A stretch of 64,000 nucleotides of DNA from Methylocella tundrae (GTDB lineage: Bacteria; Pseudomonadota; Alphaproteobacteria; Rhizobiales; Beijerinckiaceae), in the NCBI RefSeq assembly GCF_901905185.1, contig NZ_CABFMQ020000068.1, positions 40,353-104,352 of the forward strand. Direction: 5' to 3'. A program made the position numbers and the translations under genes. How positions within the stretch are numbered: position 1 is the stretch's first letter; every line of letters begins with the position of its first letter. This document shows, in pieces, positions 44,454 through 53,434 of this stretch. A model generated the notes under the pieces. That model had not been told where the DNA came from. It worked only from the letters and a program-made list of their open reading frames with translations, and made no database searches.

Positions 44454-45133
44454 GATCGAAACAGCCTTGTGTACTGGGTTTCATGGCGCATGGAGTAGAT
44501 CTCGATCACGGGCGCGGCGGCTCCAACTTCGCTGAGGTCAGACTGCGCCGCGCGCTTTGCGATCGCCGCGATCCTTGGCGTCATCGCGGCGATGGCGCGC
44601 TGGCCATCCGTTTGACCCAAAGGCACAAGCCGAACCCCGGCCGAAACAAGATTGGCGGCGATGGCGTGGCCGAGCGCCATCAGCATGGGCGGCAGCGGGA
44701 CGCATCGCGCGCAGACGGCGCCAACCGCGACAGGATAGACAAGGCCTTCTGGATGAGCCTTTGCGAAAGCATCGAACGCCGCGTTCGGCCACGCCGCGCA
44801 TGTGGTCGAGGCAAAAGCCGCGCCTTGCTGCGAAGACTCGAGCGCGAATTCGCTCGTCGGGCGCAGGGCCATTGCCAGTTCCGCGACATGATCCAATTCG
44901 TCCAGCCGGCCGCCCCTCATCGCGCGCCACGCCGCGGCCGCGAGAACGAGATCCGACCATCCGGCGCCGAGTTCGAGAACGGCGCAGACATATTCGACGA
45001 GATCGGGCAGCGCGCGAATTTCACCGGTCTCGACCGCCCATTCGAGGCCGTGGCTATAGCTATAGGCGCCGACCGGATAGGATGGCGAAAGCCAGGTCGC
45101 GAGCGCCAGCAGCCAGTCGGCGCCGTCATCCAT
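44450..45133 (-). CDS. ureF: Urease accessory protein UreF
   Basis: This is about 227 residues from an ATG at 45133 that overlaps the ureE stop by eight bases. The frame is open upstream inside ureE, but only this start gives the normal length. The motif [18 protein letters not shown] at the start is the UreF signature. UreF with UreD and UreG forms the activation complex on apo-urease. Confidence 0.92.
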   Translation of the reverse strand: MDDGADWLLALATWLSPSYPVGAYSYSHGLEWAVETGEIRALPDLVEYVCAVLELGAGWSDLVLAAAAWRAMRGGRLDELDHVAELAMALRPTSEFALESSQQGAAFASTTCAAWPNAAFDAFAKAHPEGLVYPVAVGAVCARCVPLPPMLMALGHAIAANLVSAGVRLVPLGQTDGQRAIAAMTPRIAAIAKRAAQSDLSEVGAAAPVIEIYSMRHETQYTRLFRS

Positions 45134-45653
45134 GGGAGTGATCGTGGCGGCCTCCATGCGCGCCATGCGCGTGCGCGTCGTCATCGTGATGATGGTGGTC
45201 ATGTGAATGTCCGCCGCCATAGGCGCCTTGCTCGGGCGAAAAGGGGCGCAGGGCTGTGCGGCATTCGGCGCCAAGACCGATCAACATTGCCTCGATCACA
45301 TGGTCCTGGCGGATCAAAATGACATCGCCGAGGATCTGCACCGGCAGATGCCGATTGCCGAGATGATAAGCAAGCTGCGCCAAGCTGGACGCTCCGGCCC
45401 TTACCTCCAAAAGCGGCTCGGGCGCGGCGACGACGCGAACGATTCCGCCCGACGCGAGGGCGAGGCCGTCGCCTTCCGCGAGGCGCGCCGCCTGCGGCAG
45501 ATCGAGGAGAAATTCGCCGCCGTCGCCGTCCATGCTGAGACGAATGCGACGGCGATGCCGGTCGTCCCAGCAAAGCGTCACCGCCCCAACCTCATGCGAG
45601 GCGGGCCAGCTTCGCGCGGGAAAAACGGAGGTTGCGCGGCGCGGCTCTGACAT
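45126..45653 (-). CDS. ureE: Urease nickel chaperone UreE
   Basis: This is a 175-residue protein. The N-terminal peptide-binding part contains VTLCWDDRHRRRIRLSMDG, and the metal-binding core has AYHLGNRHLPVQI. The C-terminus is a long His/Asp tail (HDHHHHDDDAHAHGAHGG), as in nickel-storing UreE proteins. It overlaps ureF. Confidence 0.93.
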   Translation of the reverse strand: MSEPRRATSVFPARSWPASHEVGAVTLCWDDRHRRRIRLSMDGDGGEFLLDLPQAARLAEGDGLALASGGIVRVVAAPEPLLEVRAGASSLAQLAYHLGNRHLPVQILGDVILIRQDHVIEAMLIGLGAECRTALRPFSPEQGAYGGGHSHDHHHHDDDAHAHGAHGGRHDHSHG

Positions 45654-45654
45654 A

Positions 45655-47367
45655 TCAAAACAGAAAGTAGCGCTGCGCCATGGGCAGCTCTTCGGCGGGC
45701 TCGCATGTCAACAAAAGGCCGTCGGCGCGCACCTCATAAGTTTCGGGATCAACCTCGATGACCGGCGTCGCGTCATTGAGGATCATGCTCTTTTTGGAAA
45801 TTCCGCTCCGCACGTTGCGCACCGCCTCCAGCGGCCGGGAGAGGCCGTAGCGCGAGGCGATCCCATGCTCGATGGAAAGCGCGCTGACGAACAGCAGGCT
45901 CGATTCGGTGAGGCTTCGGCCGAAAGCTCCAAACATCGGCCTGTAGTGCACTGGCTGAGGCGTCGGAATGCTGGCGTTGGGATCGCCAATCGCCGCCGCC
46001 GCGATGACGCCGCCCTTTAGAACCAGATCCGGCTTGACGCCGAAGAACGCCGGAGACCACAGCACGAGGTCGGCCAGCTTGCCGACCTCGACGGAGCCGA
46101 CGACATGCGAGACGCCGTGTGCGATCGCCGGGTTGATCGTATATTTCGCGATGTAGCGCCGCGCGCGGAAATTGTCGTTGCCGGGCGCATCCTCGGGCAG
46201 CGAGCCGCGCTGGCGCTTCATTTTGTCGGCGGTCTGCCAGCATCTGATGATGACTTCGCCGACGCGGCCCATCGCCTGGCTGTCGCTTGAAATCATCGAG
46301 AGCGCGCCAAGATCATGCAGAATGTCCTCGGCCGCGATGGTCTCCTTACGGATGCGGCTCTCGGCGAAGGCGATGTCCTCAGGGATGCGCGGATCGAGAT
46401 GATGGCAGACCATCAGCATGTCGAGATGCTCGTCCAGCGTGTTGACCGTGAAGGGCCGCGTCGGGTTGGTTGACGACGGCAAAACATTCAATTCGCCAGC
46501 GAGTTTGATGATGTCAGGCGCGTGCCCGCCGCCCGCGCCTTCGGTATGAAAGGCATGGATCGTGCGGCCCTTGAAGGCGGCGATCGTCGTCTCGACGAAG
46601 CCGCTCTCGTTCAGCGTGTCGGAATGGAGCGTCGCCTGGACGTCGAGTTGATCGGCGACGGAAAGACAGCAATCGATGGCGGCGGGCGTCGTGCCCCAGT
46701 CCTCATGCAGTTTCAGACCGCAGGCGCCGGCCGACACCATCTCGATGAGGGCATCAGGTTTGCTCGCATTGCCCTTGCCGAAAAAGCCGAGATTCATCGG
46801 CAAGCCTTCGGCGGCCTGCAGCATCCGCATCATGTGCCAGGGTCCCGGCGTGCAGGTCGTCGCCTTGGTTCCCTCCGCGGGACCCGTGCCGCCGCCCAAC
46901 ATGGTCGTCACGCCGCTATAGAGCGCCTCCTCGATCTGCTGCGGCGCGATGAAATGGATATGCGCGTCGATGCCGCCGGCGGTCAGTATCTTTCCCTCGC
47001 CAGCGATAATCTCCGTCCCGGGGCCGATGATGATCGTGACGCCCGGCTGAATATCGGGATTGCCGCCCTTGCCGATCGCGGCGATGCGGCCGTCCTTCAA
47101 TCCGACGTCGGCTTTCACCACCCCTGTATGATCGAGAATCACGACATTGGTGATGAGCGTGTCGACGGCGCCTTCGGCGCGCGAGCGTTGACTTTGCCCC
47201 ATCCCGTCGCGAATGACCTTGCCGCCGCCGAATTTCACTTCCTCGCCATAGATGGTGTGGTCGCGTTCGACCTCGATCAGCAATTGCGTGTCGGCAAGGC
47301 GGATCTTGTCTCCGATGGTCGGGCCAAACATGCCTGAATAGGCCCGCCGGCTGATCGTGACGGGCAT
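45655..47367 (-). CDS. ureC: Urease alpha subunit UreC
   Basis: This is the 570-residue catalytic subunit. The start is the ATG at 47367, one base after the ureB stop. Nickel ligands are in [10 protein letters not shown], the carbamylated Lys is in [15 protein letters not shown], and His residues are in [12 protein letters not shown]. The flap motif [15 protein letters not shown] has the catalytic His. All active-site residues that I can check are present, so the enzyme should hydrolyse urea to ammonia and carbamate. Confidence 0.97.
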   Translation of the reverse strand: MPVTISRRAYSGMFGPTIGDKIRLADTQLLIEVERDHTIYGEEVKFGGGKVIRDGMGQSQRSRAEGAVDTLITNVVILDHTGVVKADVGLKDGRIAAIGKGGNPDIQPGVTIIIGPGTEIIAGEGKILTAGGIDAHIHFIAPQQIEEALYSGVTTMLGGGTGPAEGTKATTCTPGPWHMMRMLQAAEGLPMNLGFFGKGNASKPDALIEMVSAGACGLKLHEDWGTTPAAIDCCLSVADQLDVQATLHSDTLNESGFVETTIAAFKGRTIHAFHTEGAGGGHAPDIIKLAGELNVLPSSTNPTRPFTVNTLDEHLDMLMVCHHLDPRIPEDIAFAESRIRKETIAAEDILHDLGALSMISSDSQAMGRVGEVIIRCWQTADKMKRQRGSLPEDAPGNDNFRARRYIAKYTINPAIAHGVSHVVGSVEVGKLADLVLWSPAFFGVKPDLVLKGGVIAAAAIGDPNASIPTPQPVHYRPMFGAFGRSLTESSLLFVSALSIEHGIASRYGLSRPLEAVRNVRSGISKKSMILNDATPVIEVDPETYEVRADGLLLTCEPAEELPMAQRYFLF

Positions 47368-47368
47368 G

Positions 47369-47683
47369 TCATTCGTCTCCAAGCTTGTTCATGACGGCTC
47401 CGGTAAAGCCCCAGATTTCGCGCGCGCCGGCATAAGGGATAAGCCTCACTTCGCGGGACTGGCCGGGTTCGAAGCGGACGGCGGTTCCGGCCGGAATGTC
47501 AAGCCGCATGCCGAGCGCCTTTTTCCGGTCGAATGAGAGCGCTGCGTTCGTCTCGGCGAAATGATAGTGGGAGCCGACCTGGATCGGACGGTCCCCGACA
47601 TTCGACACGGCAAGCGCAATGGCGGCGCGGCCGGCGTTGAGCACAATGTCGCCGGCGGCGGGAATGATCTCGCCCGGGATCAT
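47369..47683 (-). CDS. ureB: Urease beta subunit UreB
   Basis: This is 104 residues. It opens [19 protein letters not shown], and [18 protein letters not shown] is the beta-subunit signature. Separate from UreA, as in most alphaproteobacteria. It overlaps ureA by four bases. Confidence 0.96.
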   Translation of the reverse strand: MIPGEIIPAAGDIVLNAGRAAIALAVSNVGDRPIQVGSHYHFAETNAALSFDRKKALGMRLDIPAGTAVRFEPGQSREVRLIPYAGAREIWGFTGAVMNKLGDE

Positions 47684-47982
47684 CGAATGGGCTCATGCAC
47701 GGTGACGAGCTTCGTTCCGTCGGGAAAGGTCGCCTCCACCTGAATTTCAGGGATCATTTCTGCGATGCCCTCCATCACCTGTTCGCGTCCGATCACTGTC
47801 CCGCCCTGCTCCATGAGAGCTGCGACGCTGCGCCCGTCGCGGGCGCCCTCCACCACGAAGTCGGTGATGATCGCGACGGCCTCGGGATAATTGAGCTTTA
47901 CGCCGCGCTCGAGACGGCGGCGCGCCACGATCGCCGCCATGGCGATCAGGAGCTTGTCTTTTTCTCTTGGAGTCAGATTCAT
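47680..47982 (-). CDS. ureA: Urease gamma subunit UreA
   Basis: This is 100 residues. It opens [20 protein letters not shown] and contains [22 protein letters not shown] and [23 protein letters not shown] ending, all standard for the gamma chain. Four-base overlaps with ureD and ureB show tight coupling. Confidence 0.96.
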   Translation of the reverse strand: MNLTPREKDKLLIAMAAIVARRRLERGVKLNYPEAVAIITDFVVEGARDGRSVAALMEQGGTVIGREQVMEGIAEMIPEIQVEATFPDGTKLVTVHEPIR

Positions 47983-48887
47983 GCGTTCTCCCAGCAGACC
48001 GATCCGGCCATCGATTTGTGAAGCTCCTCGGCGAAGGAAAACGAAGCGGCCCGCAATTGCGCCTCGTCGTCGTTCAAGAAGCGCGCGAGCAGAACGCCGT
48101 TGACGAGCGTCGCGCCTCCGCCGAGCCGCGCCGCCGCGTCTTGTGCGACAGGCAAAATCGATGCCGAATCCGGGCCAAAATAGATGATTGTGCCAAGGCC
48201 TGCTGAATCGCCGAAAGCGAAGCGCCGCGTCTTTTCAGCGAGGAAACCCTCGTCGAGACGCAGGCAATCCATCCATAGCAATTTACCGCGGCAGCGGATC
48301 GCCCAGTTGTCCCGCAATGAGCCGCAGGTGAACCGCTCGCCGCGAGCGATGCGCCCGAAGATCACGATCTCGGCTGCGAGAAACCTCGACGTTTCCGTCA
48401 CCGAAACACACTGCCGGCGCCTGAGGCGGGCGCCGTCGAACAGAATCGTTTCCTGCGGCGTCCATGTCAGCTGCGCGCCCTCCGCGACGGCGAGATCGGT
48501 CGTGATGCGCGTCTCCTCGGTGAGGGAGCGATATATTTTCTCCGCCGCCTGCGTGGTGACCGTCAATCGCGCGCCTTCGCGCACTCCGATTTCACTCGAA
48601 ATACGGTCGCCCTCGACAAGGCCGCCGCCCGTGTTGACGAGGATCGCCTCCATGAGGGACGCGTCCGCCGCTGACGGAAAGAAAGCGCGACAGGGCGCCT
48701 GTTGGCGGAGTTTGCTTAATCTCGTCGCTCCCGATTTCCGAACGACTTCGAAGGCAAGTCCGCCATCGGCGCGCTGAAACCGTGGCGAGGGCGTTTTGGA
48801 GCATGGCGAGATGTTGGAAGCTCCTGTGGCGCTGTCTCTCGAGTCCGCATTCAATAGCGCTCGGCAATGGGATCTATCAAGCCGCAC
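47979..48887 (-). CDS. ureD: Urease accessory protein UreD
   Basis: This is up to 302 residues. Recognisable by [35 protein letters not shown] and [16 protein letters not shown]. The only in-frame start near the expected N-terminus is a GTG at 48887; no strong ribosome binding site supports it, so the true start may differ. UreD scaffolds UreFG on the urease apoprotein. It lies 87 bases downstream of the second response regulator gene. Confidence 0.88.
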   Translation of the reverse strand: MRLDRSHCRALLNADSRDSATGASNISPCSKTPSPRFQRADGGLAFEVVRKSGATRLSKLRQQAPCRAFFPSAADASLMEAILVNTGGGLVEGDRISSEIGVREGARLTVTTQAAEKIYRSLTEETRITTDLAVAEGAQLTWTPQETILFDGARLRRRQCVSVTETSRFLAAEIVIFGRIARGERFTCGSLRDNWAIRCRGKLLWMDCLRLDEGFLAEKTRRFAFGDSAGLGTIIYFGPDSASILPVAQDAAARLGGGATLVNGVLLARFLNDDEAQLRAASFSFAEELHKSMAGSVCWENA

Positions 48888-48974
48888 CTTACCAACCGGA
48901 CTCGTCTGCGGCGCAATACGCGCAATTGAGCATTGACAGGGTCTGCGGGCGCGTCGCCGGATCGGCCTTCCGCC

Positions 48975-49901
48975 TCATCCCGAAGCCTTTCCCAGGAGGT
49001 TGAGGACCAGCGCCGTGGCGGCGGTGCGGTTTTCGACTCCGAGTTTTGCGTAGACGTGCTCCAGATGCTTGTCGACCGTGCGCGTGCTCATCCCGAGGAT
49101 TTCGGCGGCGTCCCGATTGGATTTCCCTCTGACGATCCAGGATAAGACTTCGAGTTCGCGCATCGTCAGTCGAAACGGCTCGAACAGGGCGGGGGGCAGC
49201 TCCTCGATTTCCTGCGGCGCGAGGCGCAATAAAAACTCATCGGGACCTATGCGGCCGACATAGGAAATGCGCACCGGGCCGGCTCTTAGCAGCGATAGCG
49301 TCGGTCCGTTCCGGCGACGGTCCGCGTCGCCTGCATTGCAGGCGGCGACCCAGTCGCGAATCTCGGCGGGGACGAGCAACCCCTTGTCGCCGTCGGCGAT
49401 GAGGAACGTCTTTTCGGCCTGGGGCGTCAGCCACAACACATGGCCGTCCGCGTTCACCGCGAATAAATGTCGTCCCGACGCGTCGAGCGCCGCACGGGCG
49501 CTTTGGGCGACGCGGGCCGTCGCGAGATGGACGCGGATGCGCGCCAGCATTTCCTCGATGATCACGGGCTTCGTCACATAGTCGACGCCGCCAGCCTCAA
49601 GTCCTTTGACGATATGTTCGGTCTCGCTCAAACCCGTCATGAAGATAACCGGCACCTTGCGCAGCGCCGCATCGGTCTTGAGGCGCCGGCATGTCTCGAA
49701 GCCGTCGATGCCAGGCATCATCGCATCGAGCAGAATGACGTCCGGCAGCAGCCTTTGCGCGATCTTGATCGCGGAGGCGCCATCAAGGGCGACCATGACG
49801 GTCATGCCGGCCTTGTCGAGTGCGTCGGTCAGCAGCGACAGCGTCTCGGGCGAATCATCGACGACGAGGGCGACGTCACGCAACTGGCCATCATCGGTCA
49901 T
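48975..49901 (-). CDS. REC-PAS-like-LuxR response regulator (partner of kinase 2)
   Basis: This is a 308-residue paralog of the regulator at 37993. The receiver has DDSPETLSLLTDALDKAGM, phospho-Asp in VILLDAMMPGIDG and Lys in YVTKPVI. The middle PAS-like segment is ASGRHLFAVNADGHVLWLTP. The C-terminal HTH is LTMRELEVLSWIVRGKSNRDAAEILGMS. It overlaps kinase 2 by 11 bases. Its position between kinase 2 and ureD suggests it controls urease and the divergent amide transporter. Confidence 0.88.
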   Translation of the reverse strand: MTDDGQLRDVALVVDDSPETLSLLTDALDKAGMTVMVALDGASAIKIAQRLLPDVILLDAMMPGIDGFETCRRLKTDAALRKVPVIFMTGLSETEHIVKGLEAGGVDYVTKPVIIEEMLARIRVHLATARVAQSARAALDASGRHLFAVNADGHVLWLTPQAEKTFLIADGDKGLLVPAEIRDWVAACNAGDADRRRNGPTLSLLRAGPVRISYVGRIGPDEFLLRLAPQEIEELPPALFEPFRLTMRELEVLSWIVRGKSNRDAAEILGMSTRTVDKHLEHVYAKLGVENRTAATALVLNLLGKASG

Positions 49902-52900
49902 TGGCGTTCAACACATCGAGTTCAGCCATGTAGCGCGGCAGATCGCAGTTCTCGACGAGCTCGCGCAGCCGCTCGACGACCGGCCGCGCGTCCGGGTTTT
50001 CAGCCGCGATCTCATCGAGCTTGAACTGAATGCCGCGCACGAAGCCGAGCGCGCCGAGCTCCGTCAGATCAGCGAGATGATGCGCCGTCAGTTGCGCGGG
50101 CTCCAGCACGACTTCGGGAGCGGGCGTCGTTTCCTCAAGCTCCCAGGAAAGTCCGAGCAGGCTTTGCACGGCGTCGAGCAGCCGGCCAACGTCGATGGGC
50201 TTCATCAGGAAACCGTCGTGAACCGGCTCCACAGCGGCGGTGCGATGGGCGTCAATGGGATTGGCCGACAGCATCAGGATGGAGGCCTCGCGGTGGCCGC
50301 CTTCGCGCAGCTTCTCGGCCAGCATCCAGCCATTGAGGCCGGGCATCGAGACGTCAAGCAGAAACAGATCCGGGCGGCAGTGCTCGACGAGCGAGAGGCA
50401 GGTCACGCCGTCCGGCGCGCTCATCAGAATAAAGCCGAGCGGCTCCAGAATGTCGGCCATCAGGTCGCGATGCGAGTCGTCGTCATCGACGACCAGCACC
50501 GTGCACCGCGGCCCGGCGTAGCCCCTGACGCGGCGCGGCTCCGCGCCCGGAAGCCGCGGGTCCGTCACTTCGGAGAGAAGCAGCTTCACGTTGAACGCGC
50601 TACCCTTTCCGGGCGTGCTGCGCACTGTGATCTGGCCGCCCATGATGCCGGTCAGCAGCTTGGCTATGGTGAGCCCGAGGCCGGTGCCTGAATTTGGCTC
50701 TGTCTCTCCAATGGCGCCGCGCTCGAATGGCGCAAAGATGCGTTCGAGATCCTGTTCCCTGATGCCGGGCCCCGTGTCCACAATCTTGAATTCGGCGATC
50801 GGGCTCCGATAGGTCATGCTCAGGACGACGCCCCCCTCACGGGTGAACTTGATGGCGTTGGAAACGAGGTTGATCAAAATCTGCCGCAAACGCTTCTCAT
50901 CCGAATAAACGACGACGGGCAGATTGGCGGGGCGTTCGATGTCGAAGGCGATGCCTTTGGTCTCGGCCTGTATCTTGAACATCTCGGCGAGCTGATCCAG
51001 AAACTCCGCCATGCGGACCTGGTCCCGTTCAAGGTGCAGACGGCCGGCTTCGATCTTCGCGACGTCCAGAAGACCATCGATCAAGCCGGCGAGGTGCCGC
51101 GCGCTTCGTTGCACCACGCGGATCTGATTGCGCGGCTTGTTTCCAAGATCCTGATTTTGTTCGAGAAGCTGAGTGTAGCCTAAAATCGCGTTGAGCGGCG
51201 TTCGAAGCTCGTGGCTGAGGCCCACGACATAGCGGCTCTTCGCCTCATTGGCGGCCTCGGCCGCCTCCTTTGCCTTTTGCAGCGCGGCGTCGGTGCGCCC
51301 ATGCGCCTCGATTTCAGCCATCAGCAAACTCGCCTGCCGATTGAGCTCGGCTTCAGCGGCGCGAATGCTTTGCCCGGAAAGAACGAACAGCCAGGCCGCG
51401 ACGCCAACCACGATCATGAGGGCGAAGAACACTTTCCACAGCACGTTCGCAACCAGCGTCTGGCCGATCTCCTGACCGCTCCCGCTCTCGAGATTGACGA
51501 GGCTCAAGATGACGGCGATCACTCCGACGGATAGTGCGAATACCCCGATATAACGCATGAACTGTGTGTCGAGCTGCGCGTGCAGGGCTTTCGGCAGAAT
51601 GAGGCGTGCGAGCGCCTTCGCCTGCATGCCGACCCGCGCCTGCGGCTTGCACAGGTCATGGCAGCGCGCGTCGAGCGAACAGCACAGCGAGCAGATCGGG
51701 CCCGCGTAAGCCGGGCAGTGCGCCATGTCCTCCGGCTCGAAGGCATGTTCACAGATGCAGCACTTGATGTCGCCCTGAGCCTGCAGGCTCTGGCTTGGCT
51801 TGCGCGCCAGATAGAAGCGCCCGTGCGTCAGCGCCGCGATCAGCGGGGAAGCGGTGAAGCTGACGCCAAACGCCACGAAGATCGCCAGCGCATGGGCCGT
51901 CGCGCCCAAATAATTCAGCGATGCGGCGGCTGAGGCCGCGCAGGCGAGCAGCATGGCGCCGACGCCGACGGGATTGATGTCGTAGGAATGCGCCCTTTTG
52001 AATTCGATATAGGGAGGGCTGAGGCCGAGCGGCTTGTTGACGACGAGATCGGCGACCAGCGCGCCGACCCACGCCACGGCGACATTGGCGTAAAGGCCCA
52101 GCGTCTGCTCAAGGGTTTTGTAGACGCCAAGCTCCATCAGCAGGAGGGCGATGACGACGTTGAACACGAGCCAGACGACGCGGCCGGGGTGGCTGTGGGT
52201 CAGCCGCGAAAAAAAATTCGACCAGGCGATCGAGCCGGCATAGGCGTTTGTGACGTTGATCTTGATCTGTGCGAGCAAGACGAAAAGGCCGGTCACCGCC
52301 ACCGCGACGGCGGGGTTCGGCAGCACATAGCCAAAGGCGGCGAGATAGAGATGCGTCGGGTCGCTCGCATCGGCGAATGCGATCCCTTGGCCGAGGGCGA
52401 AGGCCGCGAGGAAAGACCCGGCCAGCAGTTTGAGCGCGCCAATGACCACCCAGCCGGGTCCGGCCGATAGCAGCGCCAGCCACCAGGCCGTGCGCTGACC
52501 GGGCTTCTCGCGCGGCAAAAAGCGCAGAAAATCGACCTGCTCGCCGATCTGCCCGGCCAGCGAAAAGACAACAGCGGCGGCGGCTCCAAAGAGGGCGATG
52601 TCGAAGCCGCCCGAGGCCGGGCCGCGCTGTCCGGTGAAATGGGTCCATTGTGCGAAGGCGCCTGGCTGCAACAGCACGATGCCGATGAAGGGCAGCACCT
52701 GCAGCACAGCCCACAACGGTTGGGTCCACAGCTGAAAGCGGCTGATGAAGGTGATGCCGTGCGTTACCAGAGGGATGATGCCCAAGGCGGCGATCAGATA
52801 ACCGACAGGCCGGGGCACGCCAAAGCACAAGTCGAGCGCGGTAGCGAGGATGACCGCCTCGATGGCGAAAAAGATGAAAGTGAAGGAGGCGTAGATCAAA

Positions 52901-53256
52901 GAGGTGATCGTTGAACCAAGATAGCCAAAGCCGGCGCCGCGCGTCAGAAGATCGATGTCAACGCCAAATTTCGCGGCGTAGAAGCAGATCGGCAGCCCGG
53001 CGGCCATCATCAGCGCGCAGACGACGAGAATGGCCGCGACGGCGTTGGTGAAGCCGTAATTCAACGTGATCGCGGCGCCGATCGCCTCAAGCGCCAGAAA
53101 GGATATTGCGCCGAGCGCCGTATTCGCGACGCGAAAAGACGACCAGCGGCGCGCGCTCTTGGCGGTGAAGCGCAGAGCATAATCTTCAAGAGTTTGGTTG
53201 GCCACCCACTGATTATACTGCCGCCGCACCCTGTCGATTCTTTGTAACCCGATCAT
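49891..53256 (-). CDS. Hybrid sensor histidine kinase with NCS1-permease-like sensor domain (kinase 2)
   Basis: This 1121-residue paralog of kinase 1 is alignable end to end. NCS1-like membrane domain about residues 35-490 (LLTRGAGFGYLGSTITSLIY, AQIKINVTNAYAGSIAWSNF). Nine-cysteine module near 499-536: CCIC, then HC, ICSLCC, RCHDLC. Two helices follow (about 565-630). HisKA GLSHELRTPLN has His near 682. HATPase has NLVSNAIKF, DTGPGI and GTGLGLTIAKLL. A receiver with LFLLDVSMPGLNG has Asp near 968; a helical tail (GALGFVRGIQFKLDEI) ends the protein. AGGG precedes the ATG. It is divergent from the urt-like/fmd operon. Substrate sensed is probably formamide, another short amide or urea (inference). 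Confidence 0.85.
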   Translation of the reverse strand: MIGLQRIDRVRRQYNQWVANQTLEDYALRFTAKSARRWSSFRVANTALGAISFLALEAIGAAITLNYGFTNAVAAILVVCALMMAAGLPICFYAAKFGVDIDLLTRGAGFGYLGSTITSLIYASFTFIFFAIEAVILATALDLCFGVPRPVGYLIAALGIIPLVTHGITFISRFQLWTQPLWAVLQVLPFIGIVLLQPGAFAQWTHFTGQRGPASGGFDIALFGAAAAVVFSLAGQIGEQVDFLRFLPREKPGQRTAWWLALLSAGPGWVVIGALKLLAGSFLAAFALGQGIAFADASDPTHLYLAAFGYVLPNPAVAVAVTGLFVLLAQIKINVTNAYAGSIAWSNFFSRLTHSHPGRVVWLVFNVVIALLLMELGVYKTLEQTLGLYANVAVAWVGALVADLVVNKPLGLSPPYIEFKRAHSYDINPVGVGAMLLACAASAAASLNYLGATAHALAIFVAFGVSFTASPLIAALTHGRFYLARKPSQSLQAQGDIKCCICEHAFEPEDMAHCPAYAGPICSLCCSLDARCHDLCKPQARVGMQAKALARLILPKALHAQLDTQFMRYIGVFALSVGVIAVILSLVNLESGSGQEIGQTLVANVLWKVFFALMIVVGVAAWLFVLSGQSIRAAEAELNRQASLLMAEIEAHGRTDAALQKAKEAAEAANEAKSRYVVGLSHELRTPLNAILGYTQLLEQNQDLGNKPRNQIRVVQRSARHLAGLIDGLLDVAKIEAGRLHLERDQVRMAEFLDQLAEMFKIQAETKGIAFDIERPANLPVVVYSDEKRLRQILINLVSNAIKFTREGGVVLSMTYRSPIAEFKIVDTGPGIREQDLERIFAPFERGAIGETEPNSGTGLGLTIAKLLTGIMGGQITVRSTPGKGSAFNVKLLLSEVTDPRLPGAEPRRVRGYAGPRCTVLVVDDDDSHRDLMADILEPLGFILMSAPDGVTCLSLVEHCRPDLFLLDVSMPGLNGWMLAEKLREGGHREASILMLSANPIDAHRTAAVEPVHDGFLMKPIDVGRLLDAVQSLLGLSWELEETTPAPEVVLEPAQLTAHHLADLTELGALGFVRGIQFKLDEIAAENPDARPVVERLRELVENCDLPRYMAELDVLNANDR

Positions 53257-53334
53257 TGACCAACCCTTGGCGCGCCGGAGACGTCGCCTTTCCCCGACAG
53301 CGATGACACTAAGCCAGTGCTTTTGCGGTGCAAC

Positions 53335-53352
53335 ATACGCGATTTTACGTAT
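53335..53352. promoter_or_regulatory. ATACG-N8-CGTAT inverted repeat in divergent promoter region
   Basis: A perfect 5-base inverted repeat with an 8-base spacer lies in the middle of the 178-base region between kinase 2 and the second urt-like operon, about 80 bases from either start codon. Its size is in the range of NarL/LuxR-type sites, and the coupled regulator at 48975 is the natural candidate. Inferred only from symmetry and place. Confidence 0.4.
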
Positions 53353-53434
53353 CGCTCCCAGCCGCCCTGTCCAACACCATAAGCGTCAACGGAGCGACAC
53401 CCCTCCGCAATTTGCATCATCAGCCGGAGGCGCA

